Shown: positions 1-11,350 of the stretch, one piece after another | Position numbering within the stretch: position 1 is the stretch's first letter | How the letters are laid out: the number at the start of each line of letters is the position of its first letter | Source: Epiperipatus broadwayi | Taxonomy: Eukaryota > Onychophora > Udeonychophora > Euonychophora > Peripatidae | Assembly (NCBI GenBank): GCA_028023455.1 | Contig: JAQFVV010006273.1 | Location: 1,550,001-1,614,000, forward strand | Direction: 5' to 3' | Length of the DNA stretch: 64,000 bases | The notes under the pieces: model-generated | Databases searched by the model: none | What the model saw: only the letters and a program-made list of their open reading frames with translations | Told to the model about the DNA's origin: nothing | Position numbers and translations under genes: made by a program

Positions 1-454
1 GCCCTAGTGGTTATTCCAATGGCTGAAGAGGGTTTCATCAACTTCGAAGATGTATCCAGGACCGCCTATTTGACGGCAGGGGTGGGACACGAGGCTCTCG
101 CAGAACAGCTCCCTCAAACTGGTGGTCCACTCGATAATGGCACCTAAGGACAGTTCTGAATCAGCCAGTGTGCGTTCGACAGAGAGCTCATCACGGTTCC
201 AGTAATATATGAGCAATAATGCTTTGAGGAAGGGCATCCCGGAACCCTCAAACCACATCCCTTTTGAGATGGTTTACCTGCAGGCACTGGAGTGGCATAC
301 AAACTGCCAAATTTGCATGCAAATCCTCATCTCTTTCCCACACACATTGCTTGGCATGTGGTAGGATGTTTTGTGCCCGCAGAAAGGCTACAGCAGCAGC
401 TTCTCCATTCAGCAACTCTCACACTTTGAAATATTCGCTGTTGCCTTTAGCCAT
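1..454 (-). pseudogene. Merlin/IS1016-type DDE transposase, broken, 3' part off the window
   Basis: Read from 454 down to 1, this encodes the N-terminal half of an ISXO2-like transposase (Merlin superfamily of cut-and-paste DNA transposons). The segment runs from MAKGNSEYFKV, through a zinc-ribbon-like stretch containing LRAQNILPHAKQC and VCMPLQCLQ, to MWFEGSGMPFLKALLLIYYW, and then the core motif IGGPGYIFEVDETLF. The D of VDE should be the first catalytic aspartate. The reading is broken by an in-frame TGA at 419-421 and by a frameshift near 255-265, just before WFEG. The remaining catalytic residues would lie left of position 1. The fragment has more G+C than its surroundings. The family assignment rests on the order GxWFEGS - LLLIYYW - GGPG - VDE. 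The copy is very probably inactive. Confidence 0.8.
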
Positions 455-1244
455 TTTATTTCTCTCATCGTTGTCGAATCATGCTCTGCCATAGACTTTG
501 CAAATTTCTCCCAGCTTCTAAGTTGCATAGGGAAAAGTGCTGACAGGCTGACAATTATCACCATGCACTACGACATCAGTTGGGGTGAGAATTGAAGTAC
601 AGCCACCCTCATATCAAACGGTAGCAAATTGTCATTTCTGATCATATGCATAAAGTGTAGCCACACAAAACTAGGCATATGATTTCTATGCAAATGCCAT
701 CACATGGCCCAAAATGGCTATTAGCCATAGGTTCGGCCAACCGCGTAAATGGCATATTTGTGTTTTTGCACAGAAGCAGCATCATCAGGCAATGTACAGT
801 GGCTCAAATGTTAAGAATTTCTCTTGCGGTCTAACTCTAAGAAAAAAAGAATTACTGTAATGATTTTTATTTTACCTAATGAGATGTAATTTAAATCATT
901 CTAAATTTAAAGAATTTTAGTCAACAATTCAAAACAAGTTCACCTAAAACTTGTATTATTACACCAAGAACTCGAAATTAATCAAATAAGGTTAAACATT
1001 TTTTTTTTTTTTAATTTTATTATCCCATTATTTTTAAAAATTTTGTTTCTCCTTTCCCTTTTAAAATCCTCTGATAATTCTTAAATGTTTGCTTGTTTAT
1101 TTTATACTTTTTCATAATTTGATTTAATCGTATATTAAAATATTTAGATAATTAAAAAGGATCTCTAAAACATAATAATTAATCTGGATAATAATCAAAT
1201 TAGCTAATACTTAACCTAAACGTTGTCTGAATGTTTTTCTGCAG
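455..1244. other. Non-coding flank left of the Penelope-like element
   Basis: The first part, about 455-800, is compositionally like the transposase fragment and may be its 5' untranslated or terminal region, but I could not find a terminal inverted repeat. From 820 on it is AT-rich, low-complexity sequence with no gene that I can support. Confidence 0.4.
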
Positions 1245-2200
1245 GTTTATGGTGATGGTATTTTAGTTGTATTTTCATATTGGACTATTTACACCATCTA
1301 ATATTATTATGTATTGAATGTTTTTAGAAAAATTAAAAAAAAAAATTTCCAATTTCATTCAACTATTAATAATAACACACAGGTTAGTAACATTTAATAA
1401 CATTTCAAGAGGTATTAGACTTTCTTCTTCAGATGTTCTTGGACTGTACAGTGACAGTACTAGCATGAGAATTAAACCGGGACTTTAGACTTGAAAATTG
1501 AATTTTAAGGTAACACCCTAACCAACTGAACTATCCTGCCAAAGGCAACAGTCAGTAGAAATTTCATATACTTATCTATGAAGTTCCTCCTGATTTCTTT
1601 ATTTTTTCTGAAGAAAAAGTTGATTAGGAGTTTCCATACCTTATGTAGTCACACTAGGTTGATTTATGAGGTTACTCACCATTGCCATGTGAGCAGCTTC
1701 TTTGAATATTCTTCTTTGTACCTTTTCCTCTCTATCCAATATTTTTGTACTGTCACAATTGAGCATATGTTCATTCTTATATACACGTTTGCTACATCTG
1801 CTTTCTCTATTCTTATCATCAGTTTGTGCTTTTGGAATCACTTTTCAATGGGGTGACACACCTCACCAATATACATTCTTCCACATTCACATGGTATTTC
1901 TAAGATGTAGTTTTTGCTTTTCATCATCAGGCTTTGTCCATGTTAGAATTCCTCATAGTGTGGTAGGCTCTGGAAAGCTGTTCTAATGTTATACTGATTG
2001 CAGATTTCCTTAATTTGATTATTTTTGTTATGTGTGGATACATTACAGTACCAATAATTGCTTTTTATTTTGATGATTCTTTTTGTTATCTATTTAAGGT
2101 TTTCTTAATAACAGTTGATGGATAACCATTTTTTATAAAAGTTTATATAGATCTTGTCTTTTCCAAATCTCTGGCTTTTGATTAAACTTCTTTTGCTTTG
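1245..2200 (-). mobile_element. Penelope-like element 3' end with GIY-YIG remnant and tRNA-like tail, copy 1
   Basis: Read on the minus strand, the start shows a decayed Penelope-type linker (QIKEICNQYNIRTAFQS), then the GIY-YIG core YILEIPCECGRMYIGE near 1865-1910, and then the C-terminal part KILDREEKVQRRIFKEAAHM followed by NLINQPSVT (about 1645-1720). GIY-YIG endonucleases fused to reverse transcriptases are characteristic of Penelope-like elements. Several stops and frameshifts interrupt the reading. Downstream of the coding end, on the same strand, is a tRNA-like stretch: A-box-like TAGTTCAGTTGGTTA at 1519-1533 and B-box-like GGTTTAATTCTC at 1467-1478. About 220 bp of tail then follow, down to about 1245. 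The copy at 10.9 kb has the same order and spacing, which is why the tail is annotated as part of the element. Confidence 0.72.
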
Positions 2201-2324
2201 CCCCATAGTGCTAGTATAACTCCAGGTGGTGTGTTTCAGGTATGACTGGAGGATATTTGTTTTAATATGCTCTGGGAGGAGAGAGAAAGATTGATTAGTA
2301 ATATATCATCACATGATCACATTT

Positions 2325-2626
2325 CCATATGATTACCTAAGCTATTGAGCTTAGATTGAAAATATTTTTTGTGTTTTCAATTTCATTCTCATAGTTTTGT
2401 AGTTGAGATAAAAGGTGGTTGCTAGAGGGTTGCATTAGATCCTAAGATCTAGATGCAGTGCTCTCAGATCCAAAGCTCCTCACTGACGAAGGCCACAAGC
2501 CAGAAACTAGTCTGGGGATATTGGATGAGTAGGCATTAGATAGGGATTTTATGCACAAGCCTTCTGGCATCCATTGATTACTCTGTTTAGCACAGGTGGC
2601 AATACTGTATGGAGAGTTTTGCTCTG
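2325..2626 (-). mobile_element. Foldback family C, right half only (copy C1)
   Basis: The sequence matches the right arm of the full foldback at 19836-20646, running from the stretch with AAGCTATTGAGCTTAGATTG to the terminus TGTATGGAGAGTTTTGC near 2607-2623. Internal landmarks such as AGATGCAGTGCTCTCAG and CTAGTCTGGGGATATTGG are shared. There is no left arm, so it is a truncated copy. It is non-coding. Confidence 0.7.
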
Positions 2627-3208
2627 TTTATAGTAATATATCCCATGAATCTATATTCCATATAAAAACATTATTTAATCCAATAACAGATCTTATAAAA
2701 AAAAGTTATTTAGCACTGTAACAATCTTAATCTAAAAATAAGTACAATAATTTAAAGCAATAGCAAGAGAATATTACTATAGGAAGGCTTCTAATAATTT
2801 AGAAGAGCATTACTATTTTCAATTTTATTTACATTTTTACTAGAAGAAAATAAATGATTGAATACTCTGTTTCATTGTTTATTTTCTACTTTTTAATTTT
2901 AATATTTCTCTCATAAGAAGTCCTTTAATTTTGAAAATGCATTTATTCAAAAAAATGACAAAACTTTTTACATTTTTTTTTTGTTTTTTTCATATTTTTT
3001 TTGGTTTCACTACACAATAATTTTACTTAATTATGAAATAAATAAAAATGTAGAAATATAAAAATTAATTTTAGCTTTCTGATAAAGATAAAATATTAAC
3101 ATTTCGAGTGCATTCATTTGTAAGCAGATATATAACTGAATGCACACACACCAACAGTTAATATAAATATGCGACTTTTTTTTTTCACATTAAATAGTGA
3201 AGCTATAA
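2627..3208. other. AT-rich non-coding stretch
   Basis: Homopolymer-rich sequence in which I see neither a gene nor a recognisable repeat. It would lie downstream of, or in an intron of, the minus-strand transporter gene. Confidence 0.4.
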
Positions 3209-3293
3209 TTATATGAACAATGTATAATAGATCTGCTTAGCGCTTTCGAGATTCAATGTCGGAATCTCATACTCATAGCTTTGTGAATGAAGA
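3209..3293 (-). CDS. Possible third exon of the SLC15/POT transporter gene
   Basis: A plausible 3' splice site (TTTTATATTAACAG) precedes 3293 on the minus strand. Exon 2 ends with two bases of a codon; adding one base here gives a frame that stays open to a TAA at 3209-3211, reading R-LHSQSYEYEIPTLNLESA and on. The stretch is visibly less AT-biased than its surroundings, which favours coding. I could not find a convincing 5' splice site before the stop. A weak GTATGA donor exists at about 3272, which would give a 21-bp microexon. The family normally has many more residues after this point, so a terminal exon here would be a strong truncation. Treat it as a candidate only. Confidence 0.3.
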
Positions 3294-3426
3294 CTGTTAA
3301 TATAAAACTACTACAAAAAAGCATCTAGGTATATTGAATTTGACTAATTGTTTTCCTTAAATATGTATGCTACAAAATCAATAAGTAAGGCAATTATATG
3401 TTAATATAATGATAAAAGTTTCTTAC

Positions 3427-3719
3427 CGAAAAACTACAAATTTTTTTAAAGAACGACATGAAAAACATAAAATGGATATTGCATTTGCAAAGGATTTTTG
3501 AATGGGCTTATTAATAATGTAAAATTTTTTAAAAGCTAAAAAAAACATTAGGGCTAGAACAAGTGCCAAACTACAAGATAGATATGAGTAAAAAAATCCA
3601 CTGTTCAATTCAATTTGCAAATATCCAAGTAGTAATATAGCTACTATGCCTCCAATATTCAGGAACCAATAATATCGGAAAAAAAAATTTCGTGTAACAG
3701 TGGCTCCATATGATTTTAC
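3427..3719 (-). CDS. SLC15/POT oligopeptide transporter, exon 2
   Basis: The 293-bp exon continues directly from exon 1: GGDQ from the upstream exon joins VKSYGATVTRNFFFRYYW, the conserved loop and helix following the GDQ motif in POT transporters. The 3' splice site is a run of T followed by CAG; the 5' splice site is TCG/GTAAGA. It encodes two hydrophobic helices, around YYWFLNIGGIVAILLLGYLQ and around YLSCSLALVLALMFFLAF, expected to be TM5 and TM6. It ends in a cytosolic segment with ISILCFSCRSLKKFVVF. The exon leaves two bases of a split codon, so at least one more coding exon must follow to the left. Family members have about 12 membrane helices; only six are seen in the two exons. Confidence 0.85.
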
Positions 3720-4154
3720 CTGAAAAAAATCAAATATATGTAAATTAGAAATCAAATTATTCAAAAGAAGACAAATCTATTATTACTATATAATGTCATT
3801 GAATTTGGCACAAATAAATATTTAGTAAAAGTTCAGTAATTATTTTATAAATTAGAACAAGATCTAAAAACAAATAGATACATTTTAAAAATTTGATTTA
3901 CTTTCAATAAAAAATAAATGAATGATTGTCTTTACTACATGATTAATTCATACAGTGATAAAACAAAATGTGATTATAAAGCATATTACAAATTACAATA
4001 TGAAAGCAGTAAAACGAACAATGAATAAAGATAAGCAACTATTTAAATGAAATAATACTAAATAAACTCTTTTAAAAAAAGTATATTTTATATAAATTAT
4101 TAATAATATGTAATACAATTATACTTATATATATATATATACTTGGAGTATAGA

Positions 4155-4889
4155 TGTAATATAGGGAATTTGAACACAGACTTTCAAACTCCCTTCAGCG
4201 ATTCACTCTATCTCATACAACTGGTCACACTTGACCACATACATGTGAAAAAGATGAGATCATTTATCTTTTTCACATAAAATGATAAAAAAATCAAGTC
4301 AGATGTCACATGACTTAATTTTAATAAAGTTCCTATTAACAAATGTTATATATAGAGCTCGCAAAACAAGCTTCGAGAATATCCTCAACCCCAGACCGGT
4401 TTCTGCTTCTGGCATTGTGAGTGAGGTGCCAGGATATTCAGTAGATTAAAAATACTAGGACAAGCCCAGCACTTTATCTAATGTATAACTATTGAAAAGA
4501 AAACCTGAAATTTTCAGTCATCCATATAATATATGGTGTATCTGAACTTACTTCAGTCCCATATGGCTATTTGAGTTAGATAGATGGATTTTTAGACATA
4601 TGGATGTCTGAAAATTTCAGATTTTCTTCTTAATAGTTATACATTAGATAAAGTGCTGGGCTTGTCCTAGTATTTTTAATCTAATGAATATCCTGGCACC
4701 TCATTGACAATGCCAGAAACAGAAACCGATCTGGGGTTGAGGATATTCTCAAAGCTTGCTAAAAGCTTGTTTTGCAAGCTCTATATATAATCTTTTTCAC
4801 ATGTATGTGGCCAGGTCTATCGTTTGTATGAGATAGAGTGGATTTCTGAAGGGAGCTTGAAAGTCTGTGTTCAAATCCCCTATATTATG
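4155..4889. mobile_element. Foldback element A (long inverted-repeat, non-coding)
   Basis: The two halves are near-complete inverted copies. The left end TAATATAGGGAATTTGAACA is matched, reverse-complemented, by the right end ending at about 4887. Inside, the motifs around GAGATAGAGTGGA, ACATGTATGTGG, AGCTCTATATATAA, AGATAAAGTGCTGGGCTTG and CTGAAATTTTCAG recur in mirrored order around a centre near 4550. The left arm carries about 90 extra bases (4252-4345). This is the architecture of a foldback element or MITE. It has no open reading frame. A miniature relative lies at 39885-40008. Confidence 0.85.
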
Positions 4890-7800
4890 TATAAATTAAT
4901 TATATAATATTCTAAACATTTAAATGCCATTTAATAATGAAATAAAATAGTAAATTTTATTTTTATTTTTTGAAAAAAAAAAACAATTTCTGAATTATAA
5001 ATTTACACAAAGGAAGACTGACAATAGTGATGTTAAAAGAGTTGCCGTAAATGATTATGGGAATTCCACTGAAACTAGTCGAGAGATTTGCATCGAAAAT
5101 GTTCAAAATGTAAAAGTTGACTATTATATAATAATTTAATTTTACAATGAGAGGGTGCTTCCATATCCTGACTTATTTAAAATTATCTATACATATCTTA
5201 GAAATATGAAAATGTAAAAAAATTCAACCACAATTATTGTACAAATAAAAACACAATACTATTATGTACATTTAAATATATGCATAGCAAGATGACCTTC
5301 TGTCAGTAATAAGTATGAGCTCAAGCATATAAAAGTATTTATGTTTTGTAAGATATTTGACCAGACAAGAAAAGAACAACAGTAAATATTTTACTTCCTG
5401 TTAATACAATTTAATCTAGAATCTTAAATAATAGAATAATAATAAATTATGGTAGTAGTATTCTGATATACTTTCTTGAAAAATAATTTATATCTAATAC
5501 ACTTTTTTTTTTGCTAGAAAGACTTAAAGCATTAACAATTAAGTTGAAGTTAATCTGCTTTGATCACACCATGAGATAATCTATGTTTAGATAAATTGAT
5601 AATGAAAGAAGAAAAAGATAATCAGCAATAAAATTAATGCATTCCATCATCACAATAATGAATATTTCATTGAACAGTTTGAAATACCAAACAGATAATG
5701 AAAAAAAGTCATTCTGAAAAAATACTACTTATATAATTGCCAGGAGTCAATGTCGATGTAGAGCATTTAAAAAGTTATAGTATGGATAGAAAATTTTAAA
5801 ATTTCAAATTCCATTCAGAGATTATTGAAGAAATGGTTATTATTAAGAATATGCAATAAGATCTCATCTGTATTATATATATTTGGCATGTATAGTTTAA
5901 TAAAAAAAAATTATTCTTCATGGCATAATACCTGTAGAAGCAACAAAAATAATAATCTAAGGTTGAAGTGTTCTAGGAAAAAACTTTCAATGAAATATTA
6001 TGTGATTTATTGGACTTATCAGTGACTAGAACATGCTTTTGAATATTATGCTATTTAGTCTAAAAGTCTCTCATGACTACATCAATTTATAACAATTTTT
6101 ACTAAGAATGAGTATTTGAATGTTTAATAATGACGAACTGAGAGTAGAATCATTTTTAAAATCAACAAAAAAATTTATTGTGCTGTATGGTTGTACTACA
6201 CTTCATCTAATGCTGTATTCAGTTTTTAAAGTAATTGTAGTAAAATAACAGGCAAATAGGAGATAAAGAATCTGAGAGATATACAGCAAAAATTTTTTTG
6301 ATTATTGGTAGGCCAAGTCTATTGAAGCAGTATTGGTTTTCATAATATTAGTGATTAATTTATATATTACATAAATTAAATAATTTAGCAATATATCTTA
6401 TTGATGTTATGCATCTAATATTTGGCATATTGGAGAGAGACTGGAGATCATGATTTCAACAATCATTGAAGTCAACACTAAAATAAAATAACTATCAACT
6501 ACCCCCCACAAAATACTGATAATCATTTTCCTACATTCTATGATAAGTGTGATGCCATAATAGTCAGAAACTTTCTTTAAAAACATCATTTCTTTTTGCC
6601 TTAAGAATTAACATTTAAAAAAAAAAGGGAGGAATTTTGATCAAAATAAAAATATTAATCTTCCAATTTATTAAAAAAATCTACTGAGGTTATTACAATT
6701 GCTATCTAAAAATTAAAAAAAAAATAGAAAATCTTTTAGGAACATGCTTTTCTACGTTCTGCTTATAATACACCTGATGGCAACAATTCAACTTCTCATG
6801 TCTGGAGATTACTTCCTTTATATCTTTATACATGATAATATACCGATATAAAAAAATTGATATTTAAAAAAAATATAATGCAATTTCACTCAGTAAATGA
6901 CTGGTTCAATAGAAAATAATACCATTAGCTTAGCATTAAAAATGTAATAAATATATATATATTAATATGACTGACTTATTCAAATTCAATATTATCTTAA
7001 ATCCTTAGTTAACAAAATCAAATCGATTCTTAATTTTCTCTGACATATCTCTTTGTCAATCTTCTCTAAAATCAAGACCCACTAAAAAATTTAAACATTT
7101 ATATTTGATTTTCTAACATTATTGAAATAAATAGTAGTAAGCTTTGATGTCAAATTTTCTCATTGTTATTAGCTTTCATCAAATTAATATCAGCATTTAG
7201 TAATCATGTGAATGACTTATTATTTAATTGAATTTTCAAATTACTCAAAGTCAAAATTATAATTATGGTAATAAGGTCCCTCTATCTTATTGCTGGCCAT
7301 GTTTTTCTTTATTCACAAACTTTTCTGAACAATACATAATTTTCTAATAAATTATATCATCTTATAATGTGACCAAACAATAAAATGTAGACCTATAAAT
7401 TGTGCTTCCAGTGATATGTCAGGTATAATTAATCAATTTATCAATATTCCTAGCTGTCAACATTCTCAAAAATCTTCACCAGCATCAACAATTTTCTTTT
7501 TCTGCACCCAACTTTCACATCCAAAAGATATTTGATAGCACAAATAATTCTGATCTTCATTTTTAAAAATATATATGTGCTTACAAAAATTTGTTTCCAG
7601 GTTATAACTTAATAGAATGGATGACCAATATGATAGCAATATGTCCCTACTGACCAATGTCATATAGATTAAAAATTGGGGAATGTACAAAACTTCATTA
7701 CATACACACAATGAGATAATACTCTTAACATATTATAATATTCCAAATATTACATACGTAGATTAAATATCAGCAAAAACATTTGTAAAAAAATTAGAGA

Positions 7801-8359
7801 TTTCAGATTCAAAAGTTTTAAAATAGATATTTTAAGAAATTAATGACTCCATATTTTAGAGATATAAGCTGCCATCATATTTATTTAATATTATAATAGA
7901 GTTGGCAATGAGAGAGGTTTGGTTAGTTTTCAAGGCGAATTCTGTATTGAAAAAGGATGATTATGCAATTTGCAATATATACATAATGCAATTTTAGTGG
8001 CAATTACAGAGAAAGTACTTTTAGATATGATAAATTGACTTTAAAAACAGAAGCAGTATGAAATAAGATTAAATGATGAAAATAAGATAATGAAGGATAT
8101 CTGGATAACAGGTTTCAAATTTGTCTATACGGTCTTCAGACTAAATCAAAATTGTCATATAGAAATAGATGCATGACTACTATTGGCATCAAAGATATTT
8201 AGAAAAGTGGCATCCATATAGAAAAATTCAGACAAAATATAGACTATTGAAGATGGTCCAATATAATGTATAAATGAATGGCAAGAATACTGAGGAAATG
8301 AGAGGGTGAGAACTGATGGCTTTGAAATGAAATGTTATTGAAAGATAAACCATTAAGCA

Positions 8360-8393
8360 TCAATACTGTATGGAGAGTTTTGCTCTGTTTATT
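8360..8393 (-). mobile_element. Foldback family C, terminal fragment (copy C2)
   Basis: A short piece with TACTGTATGGAGAGTTTTGC, identical to the right terminus of copy C1 and nearly identical to C3. No other part of the element is present nearby. Confidence 0.55.
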
Positions 8394-8536
8394 GAAAGAT
8401 ACTATTTTTAAAGGATGTCATGATTAAAACTGTGAATGGGTCAATAAAATGACCAAGACCATTATGGATAAGTAACATCACAAAATGGAGAGGGCTAATA
8501 ATACATACAGAAAATAGCATAAAAGCAGTTGAATGC

Positions 8537-8756
8537 TGTCATCCATCTTCTAAACATCAGATCTAATGGATAACATAAGAGACAATTTGATGTTTGAATT
8601 TAAGTTATCAATTAATGTCATGAAATTTTAAATTAAAAAATAGATATGTCACCCATCTTCTAAACATCAGATCAAGTGGATAATATAAGAGACAATTTGA
8701 TGTTTGAATTGAAGTTATCAATTAATGTCATGAAATTTTAAAATAAAAGACAGATA
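8537..8756. repeat. Tandem duplication, two units of about 110 bp
   Basis: The landmark CATCTTCTAAACATCAGATC begins at 8544 and again at 8654, and the rest of the unit (GAGACAATTTGATGTTTGAA and ATTAATGTCATGAAATTTTA) repeats with a few substitutions. It is non-coding, inside the transporter intron. Confidence 0.9.
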
Positions 8757-9890
8757 TATGATTTAAAAGAGAATATATTCCTACAAGTCATTTTTATACT
8801 ATTTGATAATGAGATTATTAGATTAAACAGTATTTCTATCAATGATAATAAAAAAATGTAATGGGATAGATTTTGCAAATATTGCATGTCAAAAATATAA
8901 AACTGGAGAGACAACGGTATTTTTTATCACAAATGATAATGTGCTATTGCAAAACAATTCAAAGAACTTGTTTAGATCTATTAGAATTGCTTTTGCAATA
9001 GTATTAGCATAATTATATATTTTTTTTAATTACGAGTGCTCTAAAAAAAAAAAAAAAATTAAAATTAACAAGTTTGATTTGTAAGATATCAACAGATTTT
9101 AAATACTTACTCATTATTCTAATTTTCAATGTCACTTCAGTTTTTAATGAGTAATAAATTTTAATGAAAGTTCATTATTAGCAACATATTCAGAAAAAAA
9201 ATTTGAACTGTATAATGTTAAAAGATAGAATGAGGCTAATAATGCACAAAGGACTGCTGCTGAACATTATTTTGAGGAATTTATGAAAAAATAATTTCCC
9301 TTAAAAAAAAAAAAAACTCAAGTTCTGAAATCAATAACCTGTAAATTTTTATTGGAATATGTACATTTATTTATATTTTTATTTTACGCTTTAAAAATTG
9401 AATTTTAGTCTTCATTAAAATCTAACTATAGAATAATAGCTATTATTTTATATGTATTTTTACATTTATATTTGTGATTTGTATCATTTGTCATACTTAT
9501 AGCATTAAGAAAAAAGGTAGGTAAGAAAACAGAGGGTTTGTATATTGGATTTGATAGATAAAAAAAATTATAAAGCTAGAAACGTTATGTGGAAAAATGA
9601 ATAGAGATTAAAAAAAATGTAATCCGGCATAAAAAAACAAACAAACAAGTAGATGAGGCACAGGAGAATGACGCGAAAGGAAGTTGAAGAAAAAAGATTA
9701 TATTAAGGAAAAGTTTAGCTAAAATCATTTGAAATGGGGAGAGGGGAGGGCTTGGCCAAGATATGAACTGTCTTCCGACAAATAAACGATGAAAGTTCGT
9801 ATTATTTAAGCATTGATTTTACATTGTTCTGAAACACCCATATAGGTTTATATAGTAATAAAAATATATAAAGCTTCAGACAAAACTAAC

Positions 9891-10426
9891 CTGATCTCCT
9901 CCGAAAGGTGATATTGTAGCGCGAAATATACCACCTGCAATTCCCATAATTGTTAGACTTGAATATAGAGAAATGTTACAGGTATGACTGTCTGAAACAT
10001 TACATAATTTAGAAGTTCTAAAAATTGTTTTATTGGAGGCTATGTAAGCGAGATACGTTAAAAATCCAAAACCAATTATATAGACTAATAGAAAAACCCA
10101 CACACATGTATATCGTCCAACATAACTATCAGCTAAACAACCACCGATGACGGAAAACATATACAGCACTCCATAAAATATATATAAAGCAGTCATTGCA
10201 TTAAAGGGAGTCCACAGTAATGGATCATTCATTAAAAAATTCGTTAAATTAGAAGTTAAACCGTAAAATGCGAATCTTTCCAGCGCGACAGCTAATAATA
10301 TTCCCCATGAAGCATAACTAGAGGACAAATGTAAGGTAGACTTATTCTCAGCAAAATCTGTAGGACTGATCACTGAAACTTTATTTGTAACTATTAGACA
10401 TTTTTTATCCTCACGAGACATTTTGA
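9891..10426 (-). CDS. SLC15/POT proton-coupled oligopeptide transporter, first coding exon
   Basis: Encodes the first 177 residues of a peptide transporter of the POT/PTR2 family, which moves di- and tripeptides (and in some members histidine) with protons across a membrane. The ATG is at 10421-10419, five bases after a good 3' splice site (TTTTTATTTTCAG), so a 5' UTR intron is likely. This start is preferred over an in-frame upstream ATG in AT-rich sequence. Landmarks: helix 1 with ALERFAFYGLTSNL (about residues 43-56), helix 2 ending in the signature GGCLADSYVGRY (about 92-103), helix 3, an extracellular loop, and helix 4 with GIAGGIFRATISPFGGDQ at the exon end. The donor is CAG/GTTAGT in phase 0. 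The first glutamate of the usual ExxER motif is valine here. It looks closest to SLC15A3/A4-type members, but the subgroup is uncertain. Confidence 0.88.
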
Positions 10427-10870
10427 CTGAAAATAAAAATAGTCTTACGATTTTATTATCAAGAAAGTATTTGTAAACTACATTGTTATATACAGTTAGC
10501 ACAATAATAAAATCGTTAAGCCAATTGGTTAAAATGTAGAATATAAATAATAATAATATTAACAATATAAATACTATTAAATAAAATTATAAACTTAAAA
10601 AAAGAATGGCACGACTATAAATTAAATTATTAAATGTCAATCATTAAAATGATTTACTAATACTTTTTTTAATGCTTCCTTTTTAATGGCCTGTTTAAAT
10701 AATATATGCAGTTCAGTCAAAATGGCCGCACAACTGATGCAATAGCAATATGGTAATAATTAATTGCTTACAATATTTATTTTTTTTGGTAATATGAGAA
10801 AAATTAAATAAATACATTGATAAATTAAGATATGTATCTAATTTGAATTGGAAATTCGTATTTATTTTTT
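10427..10870. other. Upstream of the transporter coding start
   Basis: Probably a 5' UTR intron and promoter region of the minus-strand transporter. The sequence is AT-rich. The acceptor at 10427-10428 is the only signal I can support; I do not see a TATA box or a first non-coding exon with confidence. Confidence 0.4.
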
Positions 10871-10874
10871 TAAT

Positions 10875-11350
10875 TTATGGTTTTGAATTATTTGATTGTT
10901 AAAATATTTGAATTGAGAAAAAAAGATATAAAGAAGAAAATTCAAAAAGCTTCTCATCTGACAATGGCGAATAACCCCTTAAATCAACGTAATGTGACTA
11001 TACATAATATAAGGAAAGCACTAAGGAACTTTGCTCTTATGAAAAAGTGGAGAAATCAGGAGGTACTTCATAAATAAGTATATGAAAATTTCTGCTGATT
11101 GTTGTTGCCTTTGGCAGGATGGCTCAGTTGGTTAGAACGTTATCTTAAAATTCAATATTTAAGAATCCATTTTCGATTCTCATGCTAGTAGTGTTACTAG
11201 TCAGGCGAAGAAGAGAGGAGGGTAATACAATACCTCTCTTGTACTATTACTAACAGTTGAATAAAATTAAATTTTTCTAAAGACATTATTCAATACTTAA
11301 TATTAGATGATGGAAATAGTCCAATATATAAATACAAATATAATCTGTTT
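10875..11350 (+). mobile_element. Penelope-like element 3' end with tRNA-like tail, copy 2
   Basis: The reading at 10877-11077 (LNYLIVKIFELRKKDIKKKI, then ASHLTMANNPLNQRNVT) aligns with the GIY-YIG C-terminus of copy 1 and ends RNQEVLHK-stop, as in copy 1. About 30 bp later comes the tRNA-like part: A-box-like TGGCTCAGTTGGTTAGA near 11119-11135, and B-box-like TTTTCGATTCTC near 11171-11182. The tail up to about 11350 also aligns with copy 1 (TTTTTCTAAAGACATT; AATAGTCCAATAT). It is truncated at its 5' side. Confidence 0.68.

Larger units (their letters stand above)
3720..9890 (-). other. Intron 1 (coding part) of the SLC15/POT gene, 6.2 kb
   Basis: The intron has a GT donor at 9889-9890 (GTTAGT) and an AG acceptor at 3720-3721. 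It contains foldback A, a small fragment of foldback C at 8360 and a 110-bp tandem duplication at 8537-8756. The stretches 3730-4150, 4890-8350 and 8760-9880 are AT-rich and hold no gene I can support. Confidence 0.7.

Noticed and set aside
1578-1986. Plus-strand frames of 92 and 94 codons
   Set aside because: They are opposite the GIY-YIG remnant on the minus strand, which explains the sequence.
8000-8360. A further LINE remnant in the transporter intron
   Set aside because: The composition looks transposon-like, but no ordered RT or endonuclease motif could be read on either strand.
10430-10565. An upstream in-frame ATG giving the transporter a longer N-terminus
   Set aside because: The extra residues come from AT-rich, low-complexity sequence, and a good 3' splice site lies just upstream of the chosen start.
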